64,000 bases of DNA from Heyndrickxia vini (GCF_016772275.1 NZ_CP065425.1:858001-922000); one strand, 5' to 3'. Shown: positions 52,191 to 61,008, counted from the stretch's first letter. Numbers and translations are program-made. The notes: generated by a model from the sequence alone, not told the origin.

Positions 52191-53036
52191 ATGGAAAACC
52201 TTATTTTAGATGGAAGAAAAGTTGCTCAGAGTATTAAAAATCAATTAGTGGAACGGGTACAAGTGCTAAAGGAGAAGGGAGTTACGCCTTGCTTAGCAAC
52301 GATTTTAGTCGGTGATGACCCATCTTCAGCAACCTATGTAAAAATGAAAGGAAATGAATGCGAAAAAATAGGCATAAAATCATTGCGCATCCATCTCCCG
52401 AAAGAAACAGAAACAAATCAATTACTTGAAACCATTCAGAAGTTAAATGAAGATAATTCAGTACATGGTATTTTGCTGCAGCATCCCGTCCCATCCCATA
52501 TTGATGAGCGAAAAGCATTCGAAACGATTTCAATTGAAAAAGATGTTGACGGTGTAACAAGCTATGGATACGGTCAAACTGCACTTGGTTTTGGAAAATA
52601 TCCTTCTTGCACACCAGCAGCAATTATGAGTATTCTCAATTACTATCAAATTCCGATTGAAGGAAAACATGCCGTCGTTATTGGAAGAAGCCCAATTCTA
52701 GGGAAACCAGTATCTGCTTTGCTTCTAAATGAAAATGCTACAGTAACGACCTGTCATTCCAGAACGACAAATTTATCGGAGGTTGTTCAATTAGGAGATA
52801 TTGTCGTAGCCGCAGTCGGGAAACCGAATTTTATTCAAGGCGATTGGATAAAAAAAGGCGCCGTTGTTCTCGATGCAGGGTATAACAAAGGAAATATCGG
52901 TGATGTTGATTATGACGCATGCAGTGAAAAGGCAAGCGCAATTACCCCCGTTCCCGGAGGCGTCGGCCCTGTAACCATCTCGATGCTACTAAAACATACC
53001 GTAGATGCAGCCGAAGAAACAATAAGCAAACATTGA
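52191..53036 (+). CDS. folD: methylenetetrahydrofolate dehydrogenase/cyclohydrolase FolD
   Basis: The 281-residue bifunctional enzyme oxidises 5,10-methylene-THF to methenyl-THF with NADP+ and hydrolyses it to 10-formyl-THF, for purine and formyl-Met synthesis. Visible motifs: VGDDPSSATYVKMKGNECEKIG (with the catalytic Lys of YxxxK, Tyr-Val-Lys-Met-Lys at about 50-54), HGILLQHPVP and DVDGVTSYGYGQ; the NADP site VVIGRSPILGKPVSALLL and the end TPVPGGVGPVTISMLLKHT. AAAGGAGG precedes ATG 52191. A ZTP riboswitch is directly upstream and a terminator follows, so it is a single-gene unit. Confidence 0.96.
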   Translation: MENLILDGRKVAQSIKNQLVERVQVLKEKGVTPCLATILVGDDPSSATYVKMKGNECEKIGIKSLRIHLPKETETNQLLETIQKLNEDNSVHGILLQHPVPSHIDERKAFETISIEKDVDGVTSYGYGQTALGFGKYPSCTPAAIMSILNYYQIPIEGKHAVVIGRSPILGKPVSALLLNENATVTTCHSRTTNLSEVVQLGDIVVAAVGKPNFIQGDWIKKGAVVLDAGYNKGNIGDVDYDACSEKASAITPVPGGVGPVTISMLLKHTVDAAEETISKH

Positions 53037-53062
53037 CCTATTCATTAGTGAATAGGTTTTTA
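53036..53062 (+). terminator. terminator after folD
   Basis: ACCTATTCA and TGAATAGGT form a 9-bp stem with loop TTAG, followed by TTTTTA. It overlaps the last bases of the stop codon. Confidence 0.88.
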
Positions 53063-53133
53063 TGTGTTTAAATTAATTATAAGAAAGACTGTTTTCTAAA
53101 GGGAGTTTGCTCTGAACAATGTTGAAAACGCTG

Positions 53134-53264
53134 AGTGAATTAGAGCGAAAGGAACCTGACTCCAGCGGGATATAGAGGAAAGGTCGAGACCCCACAGGCG
53201 CAAGCGCCGAGGAGGCTCGACTTCCTCCCCGCGGAAAGCAGGTTCCTGTAGCGGAAAGGAACGG
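53134..53264 (-). repeat. repeat family A, complete copy
   Basis: Read on the minus strand it begins CCGTTCCTTTCCGCTACAGG and ends with CTCTAATTCACTC. Inverted arms are GGAACCTG (53151-53158) and CAGGTTCC (53239-53246), fully complementary although different from those of the copy at 44751. The core has GGAAGTCGAGCCTCCTCGGC, as in the copy at 59935. It lies between folD and amj. Confidence 0.9.
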
Positions 53265-53402
53265 TCCAGTCCAGTGTCCTAACATTAATTCTTTACAAAA
53301 TAGCCAACAAAAAGAAGGAAAATAATTAATAAACAAAGAATGTTTGATGATAGAATTAGTAATAGGAATGTTAACGGTGACTATATACATAGGGGGACCA
53401 CC

Positions 53403-54191
53403 ATGGATCTTCGTTTAATCGAATTGATTGGATTAACTATCATCATTCATTTAATTGATACACTCGCATATTCTGTCAGACTAAACTCCGTAAAAAGCGG
53501 AAAATATGCATTATCTCTATCGTTATTTAATATATTTGTTCTTATTTCCAGAACGGCAAATATGTTTCAAGCACCATTGCTTGGATTAATCATTGGTTTG
53601 AGTATTGAAAAGGGACTAAACCCTAAATGGGATTTACATCTCGTTATTTTTGCGGCAACGACCGGAACACTATTGGGCATTGTCCTGATCCCAACATTTT
53701 TAAAGATTTTTTCAAAAGCGGTCGATAAACTTGATATTAAAGGATCAGTTCCTTCAATTGTTGTAGAGGCCCTCCATATTAACAATATTAAACGAATGGT
53801 AAAAAGTACGACAAAACCGCGTAAGTCAATGTGGGAAAAGTTACGTTATAAAGAAATTCCGAAAAGACTACTAATCTTAAATACAATTATTACAGCAGTT
53901 TATACAATCGGGGTGCTATCTGCTTTTTATGCATCTACCTTTGTTGATGAAAAGTATCGTCTAGCTACTTCGGCCTCATCAGGGATGATTAATGGGGTTG
54001 CATCGATCTTATTAACATTGCTTGTCGATCCTAAATCAGCCATTATTACTGATCAAGCATTGAGAGGAAAGCGACCTTATGGCGATGTAAAAGCCTTAGT
54101 TATTTTACTAATAGGATCCAAGTTAGTCGGGACACTCCTTGGACAAGTATTACTTGAACCGGCCGCACGGATTATTGCCTTTTTTAATTGA
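53403..54191 (+). CDS. amj: lipid II flippase Amj
   Basis: The 262-residue membrane protein has six or more transmembrane segments, with the family start LIELIGLTIIIHLIDTLAYS and SRTANMFQAPLLG. Amj (YdaH) is an alternate to MurJ that flips lipid II for peptidoglycan synthesis and is induced by envelope stress in B. subtilis. ATG 53403 follows AGGGGGA by 5 bp; an upstream ORF extension has no RBS. No sigma-M promoter was found in the gap. It is a single-gene unit after repeat A. Confidence 0.86.
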   Translation: MDLRLIELIGLTIIIHLIDTLAYSVRLNSVKSGKYALSLSLFNIFVLISRTANMFQAPLLGLIIGLSIEKGLNPKWDLHLVIFAATTGTLLGIVLIPTFLKIFSKAVDKLDIKGSVPSIVVEALHINNIKRMVKSTTKPRKSMWEKLRYKEIPKRLLILNTIITAVYTIGVLSAFYASTFVDEKYRLATSASSGMINGVASILLTLLVDPKSAIITDQALRGKRPYGDVKALVILLIGSKLVGTLLGQVLLEPAARIIAFFN

Positions 54192-54343
54192 GCAAATGGG
54201 AAAAGCACGGGATGCCTTGTTCGGGTAATTTAGTACGTGGATTATATTACGATTACAGAGGTTCAAAGCATCTAAATGAAGTTTACTTAGATTTTTGAAA
54301 CATAAAAATTCTTATCCTTTATTGAGTAACCAGGATATTTAAA

Positions 54344-54535
54344 CTAAACGGAGATTTTCCGGTTAACCTGCAGGATAGCGCTCAGTTTGGGAGGGTTAAG
54401 CGGAGATTTTCCGATTAAGTAAAGAAAAACTACCCATTTTTACGTTTTTTAAGTAAATAGCCGGAATCTTTCCGTCTATTTGACTTATATTTAATGCTAT
54501 TTCCTATTTAAGAGAAATTTCTCCGCCTATTTATC
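54344..54535. repeat. repeat region with four CGGA/TCCG palindromic units
   Basis: Two direct copies, TAAACGGAGATTTTCCGGTTAA (about 54344-54365) and TTAAGCGGAGATTTTCCGATTAAG (about 54396-54419), are followed by two partly inverted units, CCGGAATCTTTCCG (54461-54474) and GAGAAATTTCTCCGCC (54512-54527), both followed by CTATTT. Each unit is a short palindrome. The region is not coding and lies between amj and the convergent ABC operon. Confidence 0.65.
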
Positions 54536-54645
54536 AAACTCACTCTAGCAGCAAATGAACCTGTACAATTTACGGTGGATTCGAGAAAAAAAGGCATAGA
54601 GATATTTGCATTTTTAACTGTGATGTTTTGCTGTAGCTAGACAAT

Positions 54646-54678
54646 AACCCCTGTTCCTAATCATCCGGAACAGGGGTT
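54646..54678 (-). terminator. terminator after the ABC operon
   Basis: On the minus strand AACCCCTGTTCC pairs with GGAACAGGGGTT over 12 bp, followed by ATTGTC; the T-tract is poor but the stem is very strong. Confidence 0.75.
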
Positions 54679-54688
54679 CATAATTGAA

Positions 54689-55834
54689 TTAAACAAAATT
54701 TCTTGTATCTTGATTGCGACTAAACTTATAAATGGCGATTAAGAAAAAGGCGGCAGCGAAAGCAAGTAAAATCATAATGTTTAGGTACAAACTGCCAAGG
54801 GTATTACCGTTTTGTAATTTCGTTAATGTATCCAATGTCCATCGCTGCGGCAGGAAATTAGCCACCTTTTGAATGGAAGAGGGCATTACCTCAACCGGCC
54901 AAAAACAGCCCGATAACATAACAGTTGGCATGACGATTAAATTTTGTAATGCACCTGCAGCACTTCGATTGTTAGCAAAGGAAGTCGTCAGTAACGAAAT
55001 TCCAATAGCAATTAAAGCAAAGAGGAACATGACAGCCAATGCTTCCCAAAAAGGAATATTTAGATCGATGTGAAATATTGTCGTCATGACGGTTAACGTG
55101 ATAAGGACCTGAACAATCATTACAATCATATTTACAATCATATTGGAAAGTATATATGTTCTCGCATTGATCGGTGTTGAAAGCAATCGAAAATACGTAC
55201 GATTTTCTTTTTCAGAAAGAATGATCTCCGACATATTTCCAGCTGACAAAAGCATAATCATGATTAAAAATCCGATGGTTTGATGGGTCATCTCATTATT
55301 TTTTGATGTGTCAGCTAATGATTTTGTTATTAGTTTGTAATTTGTTTTTTGAAAGTTTTTGTACATAGAATCAAAGGTTTGTTGGTTTCCGTTAGCGACC
55401 TTACCGAAAGTAGAAATATTATCGATATATTGATATAAATAGGATTTTATAAACCCAGTAATTTCTGCACCTTTAATAGATGTCAGCTGAATATGATTTG
55501 GCTCACCATGTAACACACTTTCCGAATAGCCCTGGTCAAAAGTAATTACGGTATCGAGTGACCCTGATGTTATCTTTTCCTGTACATTGGATTCTTCAAT
55601 CTTTGTAATTTTCACATTGTCTAGGTCTTCCAGAAATTTTATTGTATCGGCTGTGATTTGACTCTTGTCATGATTTACTACACCAACATGAAGGCTCATC
55701 TTTTGATCACTGCCATAAGCAATTAAAGAAATGAAGATTCCGATAAGTGGCATTAATAGATACATAATAATATTTTTCTTTTGTTTAAATGTCATGCTTA
55801 ATGTGTTTTGAACTAACCAAATAATATCCTTCAT
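54689..55834 (-). CDS. ABC-2 type permease, LnrN-like
   Basis: The 381-residue permease has one N-terminal transmembrane segment (about 20-42), a large extracytoplasmic loop (about 45-180) and five further transmembrane helices. The sequences FLIMIMLLSAGNMSEIILSE and TRTYFRLLSTP carry the ABC-2 coupling-helix pattern (EKENRTYFRLLSTP). It is the last gene of the operon and abuts the upstream permease gene at base 55834. With the ATPase and the first permease it should form a heteromeric exporter of the LnrLMN (YfiLMN) type. A Bacillus antibiotic-resistance role is inferred from gene order. Confidence 0.82.
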   Translation of the reverse strand: MKDIIWLVQNTLSMTFKQKKNIIMYLLMPLIGIFISLIAYGSDQKMSLHVGVVNHDKSQITADTIKFLEDLDNVKITKIEESNVQEKITSGSLDTVITFDQGYSESVLHGEPNHIQLTSIKGAEITGFIKSYLYQYIDNISTFGKVANGNQQTFDSMYKNFQKTNYKLITKSLADTSKNNEMTHQTIGFLIMIMLLSAGNMSEIILSEKENRTYFRLLSTPINARTYILSNMIVNMIVMIVQVLITLTVMTTIFHIDLNIPFWEALAVMFLFALIAIGISLLTTSFANNRSAAGALQNLIVMPTVMLSGCFWPVEVMPSSIQKVANFLPQRWTLDTLTKLQNGNTLGSLYLNIMILLAFAAAFFLIAIYKFSRNQDTRNFV

Positions 55835-56955
55835 TATAATCCCTCCCGTCTTCGCATTGAAATTACTGATATGAGTAGGAATAAAATGGCGATTCCGATA
55901 TTTAAGCTGATGGCTGGAATCGCAGCCGATAGATCATTTGCATAAATAATTTTCGTTACCGCTCGATTAATCCATGTAAGCGGGGAAAGTTCCGTAATAA
56001 ATTTGAAAAATCCTTCTGGGTTTTCAATTTTAAAATAAGCGCCTCCGAAAAATGATGCTAATTGGATTACTAACATAAGGATCACTCTTGTTGACGCGGT
56101 TGACTTTGTCACATAACTAAGTCCGAGTCCAAGACTGACAGCAAAGATTACTTCAGTTAATAAAACTAGAAATAGGATGCCATAATGATCGCCCCAATTC
56201 GCATTAAAGAGAATTTTGCTAAAAAGCACGACTATGAGAATACAAACTATATTTAAGACGATACTTCCTGCAACCTTCCCAATGAAAATTTCACTTTTTC
56301 GAACGGGTGAAACAATTAATCGATCGCCTGTTTTTCGCGCCCTTTCACCCGAAATAAGGGAACTTGCAGACATTGCCCCATATAAAGCAATCATTGTTGT
56401 CATGACAATCGCGTAATAATCCATTGAGCCTGGTGCTTTTTTCGGTAAAAGAGAAGCATTTTTAATGTAGTCATGGTGCTTCTCTGTTGAAAAAACTGTT
56501 CCCATTTGATCAGGAGCAATTTTTACAACCTCCTGGGCAACATTATATTTATCGACAAAAGAAGTAAGCATACCTTGCAAAATACTGCCTTCTATACTAT
56601 TTCGTTCATTAAGATACAGCTGGATACCCTTTTGATTTACCTCAAGGTAACCATCATATTTGTTTTGTTTTACAGCCTTTTTTCCGGATTCATTTTCCGA
56701 CGCTTTTTTAAAATGAATCCCCGATTGTTTTGCTTCATCAACAAAACGAGTGAAATACTGAGATAATTCTCCGTTTGCTTGATCTTTATATAAAACATTC
56801 ATATCGTCTATTTGGATACTTGTTGAAAATGTATTCGACAATGCAGTACCGAGTATAAGCATAAGCACAATCGGGAAAGCGAGCAAAAATACTAACGTAC
56901 GAATATCGCGGAAATCACTTCTAATTTCCTTCCATGCAATATTGATGATATTCAA
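55834..56955 (-). CDS. ABC-2 type permease, LnrM-like
   Basis: The 373-residue permease begins MNIINIAWKEIRSDFRDIRT, a coupling-like N-terminus, and has one transmembrane helix (about 22-44), an extracytoplasmic loop and five helices near the C-terminus. The loop ISGERARKTGDRLIVSPVRK is the ABC-2 signature region. Its stop shares a base with the start of the next permease gene, so translation is coupled. Partner of the ATPase and the LnrN-like subunit. Confidence 0.82.
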   Translation of the reverse strand: MNIINIAWKEIRSDFRDIRTLVFLLAFPIVLMLILGTALSNTFSTSIQIDDMNVLYKDQANGELSQYFTRFVDEAKQSGIHFKKASENESGKKAVKQNKYDGYLEVNQKGIQLYLNERNSIEGSILQGMLTSFVDKYNVAQEVVKIAPDQMGTVFSTEKHHDYIKNASLLPKKAPGSMDYYAIVMTTMIALYGAMSASSLISGERARKTGDRLIVSPVRKSEIFIGKVAGSIVLNIVCILIVVLFSKILFNANWGDHYGILFLVLLTEVIFAVSLGLGLSYVTKSTASTRVILMLVIQLASFFGGAYFKIENPEGFFKFITELSPLTWINRAVTKIIYANDLSAAIPAISLNIGIAILFLLISVISMRRREGL

Positions 56956-56971
56956 CGAAATGACCTCCTCT

Positions 56972-57907
56972 TTAGTCCCTTAAATTTCTACCTGTTAATG
57001 TTAAAAATACCGTTTCTAAATTTGGTGCTTTTTCTTGTAAGGAGCGAATTTCGATATGATTGGTGATAAAATGCTCGATAATTTTGTTTAAGTTATTCAC
57101 ACCCGTATCGGAATTGATTTTAATAAGATTTTCATCGAGTTGAACAGCCTCGACACCATTAATTTCTTTAATTCGATCAAGCGATATATTTTCGGTCGAT
57201 TTCACTTCAATCCAAATATCTTTCGTATTCGTAATAATTGATTTCAATTGTTCTTTCGTTCCTTCAGCAATAATTTTTCCATGGTCAATGATGGCGATGC
57301 GTGAGCAAATTTCCTCTACTTCTTCCATATAGTGACTTGTGTAAATGATGGTACAGCCCATTTCATTTAACTTCCGAACCGAGGTCAAAATATAATTACG
57401 GGAGTGAGGGTCAATCCCAACTGTTGGTTCATCCATAATGATCAATTTGGGACGATGGGCGATGGCACAAGCAATATTTAAACGGCGTTTCATACCGCCG
57501 GAAAAATTTTTCGGATAGCTTTTATGCTTATCTTGTAAGCCGACAAATTCAAGTGCTTCCTCCACTCGGTCCTTTAATTCCTCCCCACGCAAGCCGTATA
57601 GGCCAGCAAAGAATTTCACATTCTCATATGCGGTTAAATCTTCATAAATCGCTAAATCTTGAGGAACCATGCCGATATTCATTTTTGCATATCGACTGTT
57701 TTTCACGATGTTTTTTCCGAGAATACTAATTGTTCCATCATTACTCCGAAGTAGACCTGCAATCATATTAATGGTTGTGCTTTTTCCGGCCCCGTTCGCA
57801 CCGAGAAATCCAAATATTTCACCTTCTGCAATGGAGAGGGACATATTATCCACAGCGATAAAATCGCTGAATTTTCTCGTTAAGTTTTTTATTTCTAACA
57901 CGTTCAT
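56972..57907 (-). CDS. ABC transporter ATP-binding protein, LnrL-like
   Basis: The 311-residue ATPase has Walker A LGANGAGKSTT, a Q-loop (GMVPQDLAIYEDLTAYENVK), the signature FSGGMKRRL and Walker B LIIMDEPTVGID, with the switch histidine in YTSHYMEE. The C-terminal 90 residues resemble the DrrA/DUF4162-type accessory domain of drug-resistance exporters. B. subtilis LnrL (YfiL) has the same length and gene order and protects against linearmycins and related lipid-targeting compounds. An internal terminator lies between it and the upstream kinase gene. Confidence 0.87.
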   Translation of the reverse strand: MNVLEIKNLTRKFSDFIAVDNMSLSIAEGEIFGFLGANGAGKSTTINMIAGLLRSNDGTISILGKNIVKNSRYAKMNIGMVPQDLAIYEDLTAYENVKFFAGLYGLRGEELKDRVEEALEFVGLQDKHKSYPKNFSGGMKRRLNIACAIAHRPKLIIMDEPTVGIDPHSRNYILTSVRKLNEMGCTIIYTSHYMEEVEEICSRIAIIDHGKIIAEGTKEQLKSIITNTKDIWIEVKSTENISLDRIKEINGVEAVQLDENLIKINSDTGVNNLNKIIEHFITNHIEIRSLQEKAPNLETVFLTLTGRNLRD

Positions 57908-57941
57908 CTTCTCACCCCTAATGTTTTGTATATTGTTAGTA

Positions 57942-57986
57942 TAAAAAAAAGAATGAAGCGATATAAGTGGAATCGTTCATTCTTTT
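57942..57986 (-). terminator. terminator between kinase and ABC genes
   Basis: On the minus strand AAAGAATGAACGAT and TCGCTTCATTCTTT pair around a loop, followed by TTTTT and TATACT. It separates regulatory and transport parts of the operon; a -10-like TATACT follows directly. Confidence 0.82.
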
Positions 57987-58024
57987 CACATGAAGATATT
58001 CATATTTTTTATATGAGATTTTCA

Positions 58025-59128
58025 TTATTGGATAGGCAGCAAAGTCGTAACGGAGAAACCGTGGGTGCTGTCAACGATAATTTTCCCATTGATGGAGGCT
58101 GTTCGTTCTTCCATCCCAATAATGCCAAGACCTTTTTTTATTTTATCTGCCCCTTTACCGTTATCCTTCACTTCAACCCTTATTAATTTGTTGAGAACTT
58201 TAATATCCACGGATACTTGAGAGGCGTCCGAATATTTCATCGTATTTGTTAAAGCCTCCGTCACATTCTCATGAATAACTTTCCATTGGATAGGGGAAAT
58301 CGTATCCAAATTCCCATTGTGAGTGAGGGTAGTGTTTAAGTCATGTTTTGTTGAAAATTCATCTATAAAAAGTCTCATTCGATGGATTCCAACTTGTTCG
58401 GTAGGGGGCTTCATATTTTTTAACGTCATTCGGATATTTTCAATGCCTTCTTTTGAAATATTAATTGCATTTTGAAGCAATTCCGCAGCCTTTTCTTTAT
58501 CAAGTTCTATTAACCGTTTGGCTGCTTCCATTTGGATTAATGCTCCTGTCATCGAATGGCCGATTTTATCATGTATTTCTTGAGAAATTCGATTTCTTTC
58601 TTCTAATTTAACGGTGTATTCCGATTGTCGTATGTATTCTTTATTTTCATTCAAATGCTTGGTCAGCTTTTGAATATTTTTTCTCATCTGATCCATTTGG
58701 GATTCGTTTTTGTTCATTAGAAAGAAATGTCTAGTAGCGATGATGTAGATGATGAAGCTTGATATAGCAACTAATCCATAAATTGTTTGCGTATCAATCT
58801 GTATGTATAATAATGGAATAAATGTTAGCGCTAATAAAATGATTTTACTATTGGTAAAACGAGCAACCAATTCAATAACTGACAAAGGTAATAAGATAAT
58901 AAAGAATGCATAGACAAAATGGTAGGAACAAATCGTTAAAATAATCGACAGGCAAATCAGCGACTTTTTGATAATGTCACGTTTAAAAATATATAAAGTA
59001 ATATTGATGCAAAAATAAATAAGGGAGGCAAAAACAACCCATGAAATGTTCTCTGAATCGGCTCGTATGCAATTAACAGCTATAAAGGTAATTAAAGCAA
59101 CCTTATTGAGGATGATCCAAAATTCCAT
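58025..59128 (-). CDS. sensor histidine kinase of the NarX/DesK class, LnrJ-like
   Basis: The 367-residue kinase has five or six N-terminal transmembrane helices (1-135) with almost no extracytoplasmic domain, then a coiled linker and a HisKA_3 dimerisation helix with His186 (NRISQEIHDKIGHSMTG). HATPase_c follows, with VTEALTNTMKYSD (N box) and DNGKGADKIKKGLGIIGMEER (G boxes). Intramembrane-sensing kinases like this usually sense membrane damage or transporter state. It overlaps the regulator gene closely (1-bp gap) and precedes the ABC genes. Confidence 0.88.
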   Translation of the reverse strand: MEFWIILNKVALITFIAVNCIRADSENISWVVFASLIYFCINITLYIFKRDIIKKSLICLSIILTICSYHFVYAFFIILLPLSVIELVARFTNSKIILLALTFIPLLYIQIDTQTIYGLVAISSFIIYIIATRHFFLMNKNESQMDQMRKNIQKLTKHLNENKEYIRQSEYTVKLEERNRISQEIHDKIGHSMTGALIQMEAAKRLIELDKEKAAELLQNAINISKEGIENIRMTLKNMKPPTEQVGIHRMRLFIDEFSTKHDLNTTLTHNGNLDTISPIQWKVIHENVTEALTNTMKYSDASQVSVDIKVLNKLIRVEVKDNGKGADKIKKGLGIIGMEERTASINGKIIVDSTHGFSVTTLLPIQ

Positions 59129-59129
59129 A

Positions 59130-59771
59130 TTAATCTACTTTTCCCGTAATAAAATAAATGGCGATCTGAGTCCGATGTTCAAGGCCGGTTTTCCCCAATA
59201 TTGAGGTGATATAGTTGGCAACCGTTCCTTCAGAAATAAATAATTGCTTTGAGATTTCTTTATTCGAATAACCTTTTGCAATTAAAGACATAATATCCTG
59301 TTCTCTTTCCGTAAATAACTTTGCATCAATTTTAGCCGCAGTTTCCTTTTTTTCCATTAAGTTAGATTTTATTTTTTCTAAAACGACATCCTGCATAATG
59401 CTATTTCCATTAAACACTGTTTTGATCGCATCGCGAATTCGTTCCGGATTGTTATTTTTTAATAAATAGCCTTTTGCTCCATTTTTCACAGCATCCAATA
59501 TGTATTCATCGTCGTCAAACGTCGTCAAAATGATTGGTTTCGTCGTCGTCTGTTCAGACAGAATCTTTGTGGCCTCGACTCCGTTCATATTTGGCATTCG
59601 CACATCTAACAATGCGATATCCACTTTATGCTTTTTACAGTAATCGACCGCTTCTTGACCATCATTGACAGTGTCAAGAACCTCAAATTCTTCGTACGTA
59701 TTTAAAATGATTTTTAAACCCTCACGGATAAATGAATTATCATCTGCAATAATCACTTTTATTTTAGTCAA
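59130..59771 (-). CDS. NarL/FixJ family response regulator, LnrK-like
   Basis: The 213-residue regulator has a receiver domain with Asp56 as the phosphorylation site (DIALLDVRMPNMNG), acidic pocket IIADDNSF and Lys108-like ILTTFDDDEYIL, followed by a LuxR HTH (FTEREQDIMSLIAKGYSNKE ... ISKQLFISEGTVANYI). First gene of the five-gene operon; the kinase follows after 1 bp. It probably activates the ABC genes, as LnrK does in B. subtilis. In B. subtilis the kinase gene comes first; here the regulator does. Confidence 0.9.
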   Translation of the reverse strand: MTKIKVIIADDNSFIREGLKIILNTYEEFEVLDTVNDGQEAVDYCKKHKVDIALLDVRMPNMNGVEATKILSEQTTTKPIILTTFDDDEYILDAVKNGAKGYLLKNNNPERIRDAIKTVFNGNSIMQDVVLEKIKSNLMEKKETAAKIDAKLFTEREQDIMSLIAKGYSNKEISKQLFISEGTVANYITSILGKTGLEHRTQIAIYFITGKVD

Positions 59772-59934
59772 ATGAGTGTCACTTCCTTCAATATGAAAAA
59801 TTAAGCACGGAAAACATTTTGCATAGCCTTATTATATGCATATTTGATGATGAAAAAATACTGGGGAATGAAAAAATGTACTAACTATACAAAGGGTTCA
59901 TTTCTTTAAGTATGTTTTTAGGTGTTTTTAACTG

Positions 59935-60224
59935 ACCGTTCCTTTTCGCTCCAGGCACTTGCTTTCCGCGGGGAGGAAGTCGAGCCTGTCTAGTTCCGGC
60001 GGCTATCGACGTACGAACTTCCGGTCACCTCCCTACGATAAGTCATCATCGATTCACCCTTTGGGTTCATCGTGATTCCTTTATCTCAGTCGCTGCCCTC
60101 CAGTTCGTACGTCGATAAGCAAGCCGCCTCTACTTTTCTAACTCCTCGGCGCCCCGCGCCTGTGGGGTCTCGACTTTTCCTCTATATCCCGCAGGAGTCA
60201 AGAGCCTTCCGCTACAATCCACTC
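59935..60224 (+). repeat. repeat family A copy interrupted by a family B element
   Basis: The outer arms are those of family A: CCGTTCCTTTTCGCTCCAGG then CACTTGCTTTCCGCGGGG on the left, and CCCGCAGGAGTCAAGAGCC then TTCCGCTACAATCCACTCC on the right, with GGAAGTCGAGCC and CTCCTCGGCGC as the two halves of the core. Between them lies a B element (59988-60140). Confidence 0.9.
59988..60140 (+). repeat. repeat family B element nested in an A copy
   Basis: The element runs from GTCTAGTTCCGGCGGCTATC to AAGCAAGCCGCCTCTACTTT. It matches the copy at 62674 in its ends and in the segments TCCCTACGATAAGTCA, CTTTATCTCAGTC and TACGTCGAT. Its subterminal parts are inverted (CGGCGGCTATCGAC against GTCGATAAGCAAGCCGCC). 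It splits the A core after GTCGAGCC. Confidence 0.88.
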
Positions 60225-60262
60225 CGTGTTTCCAACTATATTTTATAAAAGATCCTCACAAA

Positions 60263-60293
60263 AAAAAGAAGCGTCATTAAAAACGCTTCCTTT
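60263..60293 (-). terminator. terminator after the YjcZ-like gene
   Basis: On the minus strand GAAGCG and CGCTTC pair around TTTTTAATGA (stem GGAAGCGT/ACGCTTC), followed by TTTTTTTT. Confidence 0.85.
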
Positions 60294-60300
60294 CGTCAAC

Positions 60301-60438
60301 TTAGTAGTAATAAGAAGCACCGACAATGATTAAAAGGATGAACAAGACAACAATTAAAACAAATGTTGATCCGCCGCCGTAGCCACCGCCAGCATAGCCG
60401 TAACCGCCACCGCCACTCATGCAACCGCCGTAACCCAT
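60301..60438 (-). CDS. YjcZ-family small sporulation membrane protein
   Basis: The 45-residue protein begins with a Gly/Tyr-rich part ([20 protein letters not shown]) and ends in one hydrophobic helix ([21 protein letters not shown]). This layout is that of the YjcZ/BhlA-like sporulation family. AAAGGGGGGTG precedes ATG 60438. Proteins of this family are mother-cell or spore-coat associated in Bacillus; the exact role is unknown. Confidence 0.88.
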   Translation of the reverse strand: MGYGGCMSGGGGYGYAGGGYGGGSTFVLIVVLFILLIIVGASYYY

Positions 60439-60466
60439 TATAACACCCCCCTTTACAAGGATAATT

Positions 60467-60475
60467 TACTTTATG
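60467..60475 (-). promoter_or_regulatory. candidate sigma-K -10 box before the YjcZ-like gene
   Basis: CATAAAGTA on the minus strand fits CATANNNTA, the sigma-K -10, about 30 bp upstream of the start codon. No clear AC at the -35 position was found, so it is tentative. Confidence 0.4.
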
Positions 60476-60605
60476 TAAGGAGGGGGTTTTTTGAAATGGA
60501 CAACAGTTTAGAGGCTGAAATTTAGGGAAATTTGGCGAATGCACAGGTTTTTAAGAAGTTTTTTACCATGGGCTGTTTCGCATGAAAAAGTTTGTAAAAA
60601 ATGCC

Positions 60606-60779
60606 TTATTGCTTTTGCAGATAAACAGTTAACTGTGTTAAATCTAGCGTTAATTTTTGATATTCATATAAATTAGGAAAGATGGCCGCACTACCTGTAT
60701 TCAAAAGATCGGAAATGGTTTCTTTATAGTTTGGTACTTGCAATGTTTCTTCATTATCCATAAAAACGACCTGAACCAT
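60606..60779 (-). CDS. small 57-residue protein, unrecognised
   Basis: AGGAGGA lies 6 bp before ATG 60779. The frame begins MVQVVFMDNEETLQVPNYKE and ends YLQKQ with TAA 60606. The product is acidic, without a membrane segment, and appears folded rather than low in complexity. No family is recognised with confidence. It lies between the YjcZ-like gene and the divergent lytic transglycosylase. Confidence 0.7.
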   Translation of the reverse strand: MVQVVFMDNEETLQVPNYKETISDLLNTGSAAIFPNLYEYQKLTLDLTQLTVYLQKQ

Positions 60780-61008
60780 AGAATCCTCCTAGAATAACTG
60801 TTATTACTCTAATTTTACTAAAATATTGAATAGTTTTCCAGATGAAATCATCGCGCACTGTATGTCGGATGGAGGTATTTCCTTGGAAATAAAAAAAGAA
60901 TAAAATTGATTTTTGTCGAAATTGCAAAAAAATAGGAAGTTTTTCATCCTTTGTTTCAGATAGAATAATAGTATAATAGAATGGAATATTAATTAGGGGT
61001 GTGGATAA

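Noticed and set aside
53073-53390. A 105-codon minus-strand frame across repeat A.
   Set aside because: It runs through the GC-rich repeat, which happens to be open; no RBS and no gene-like product.
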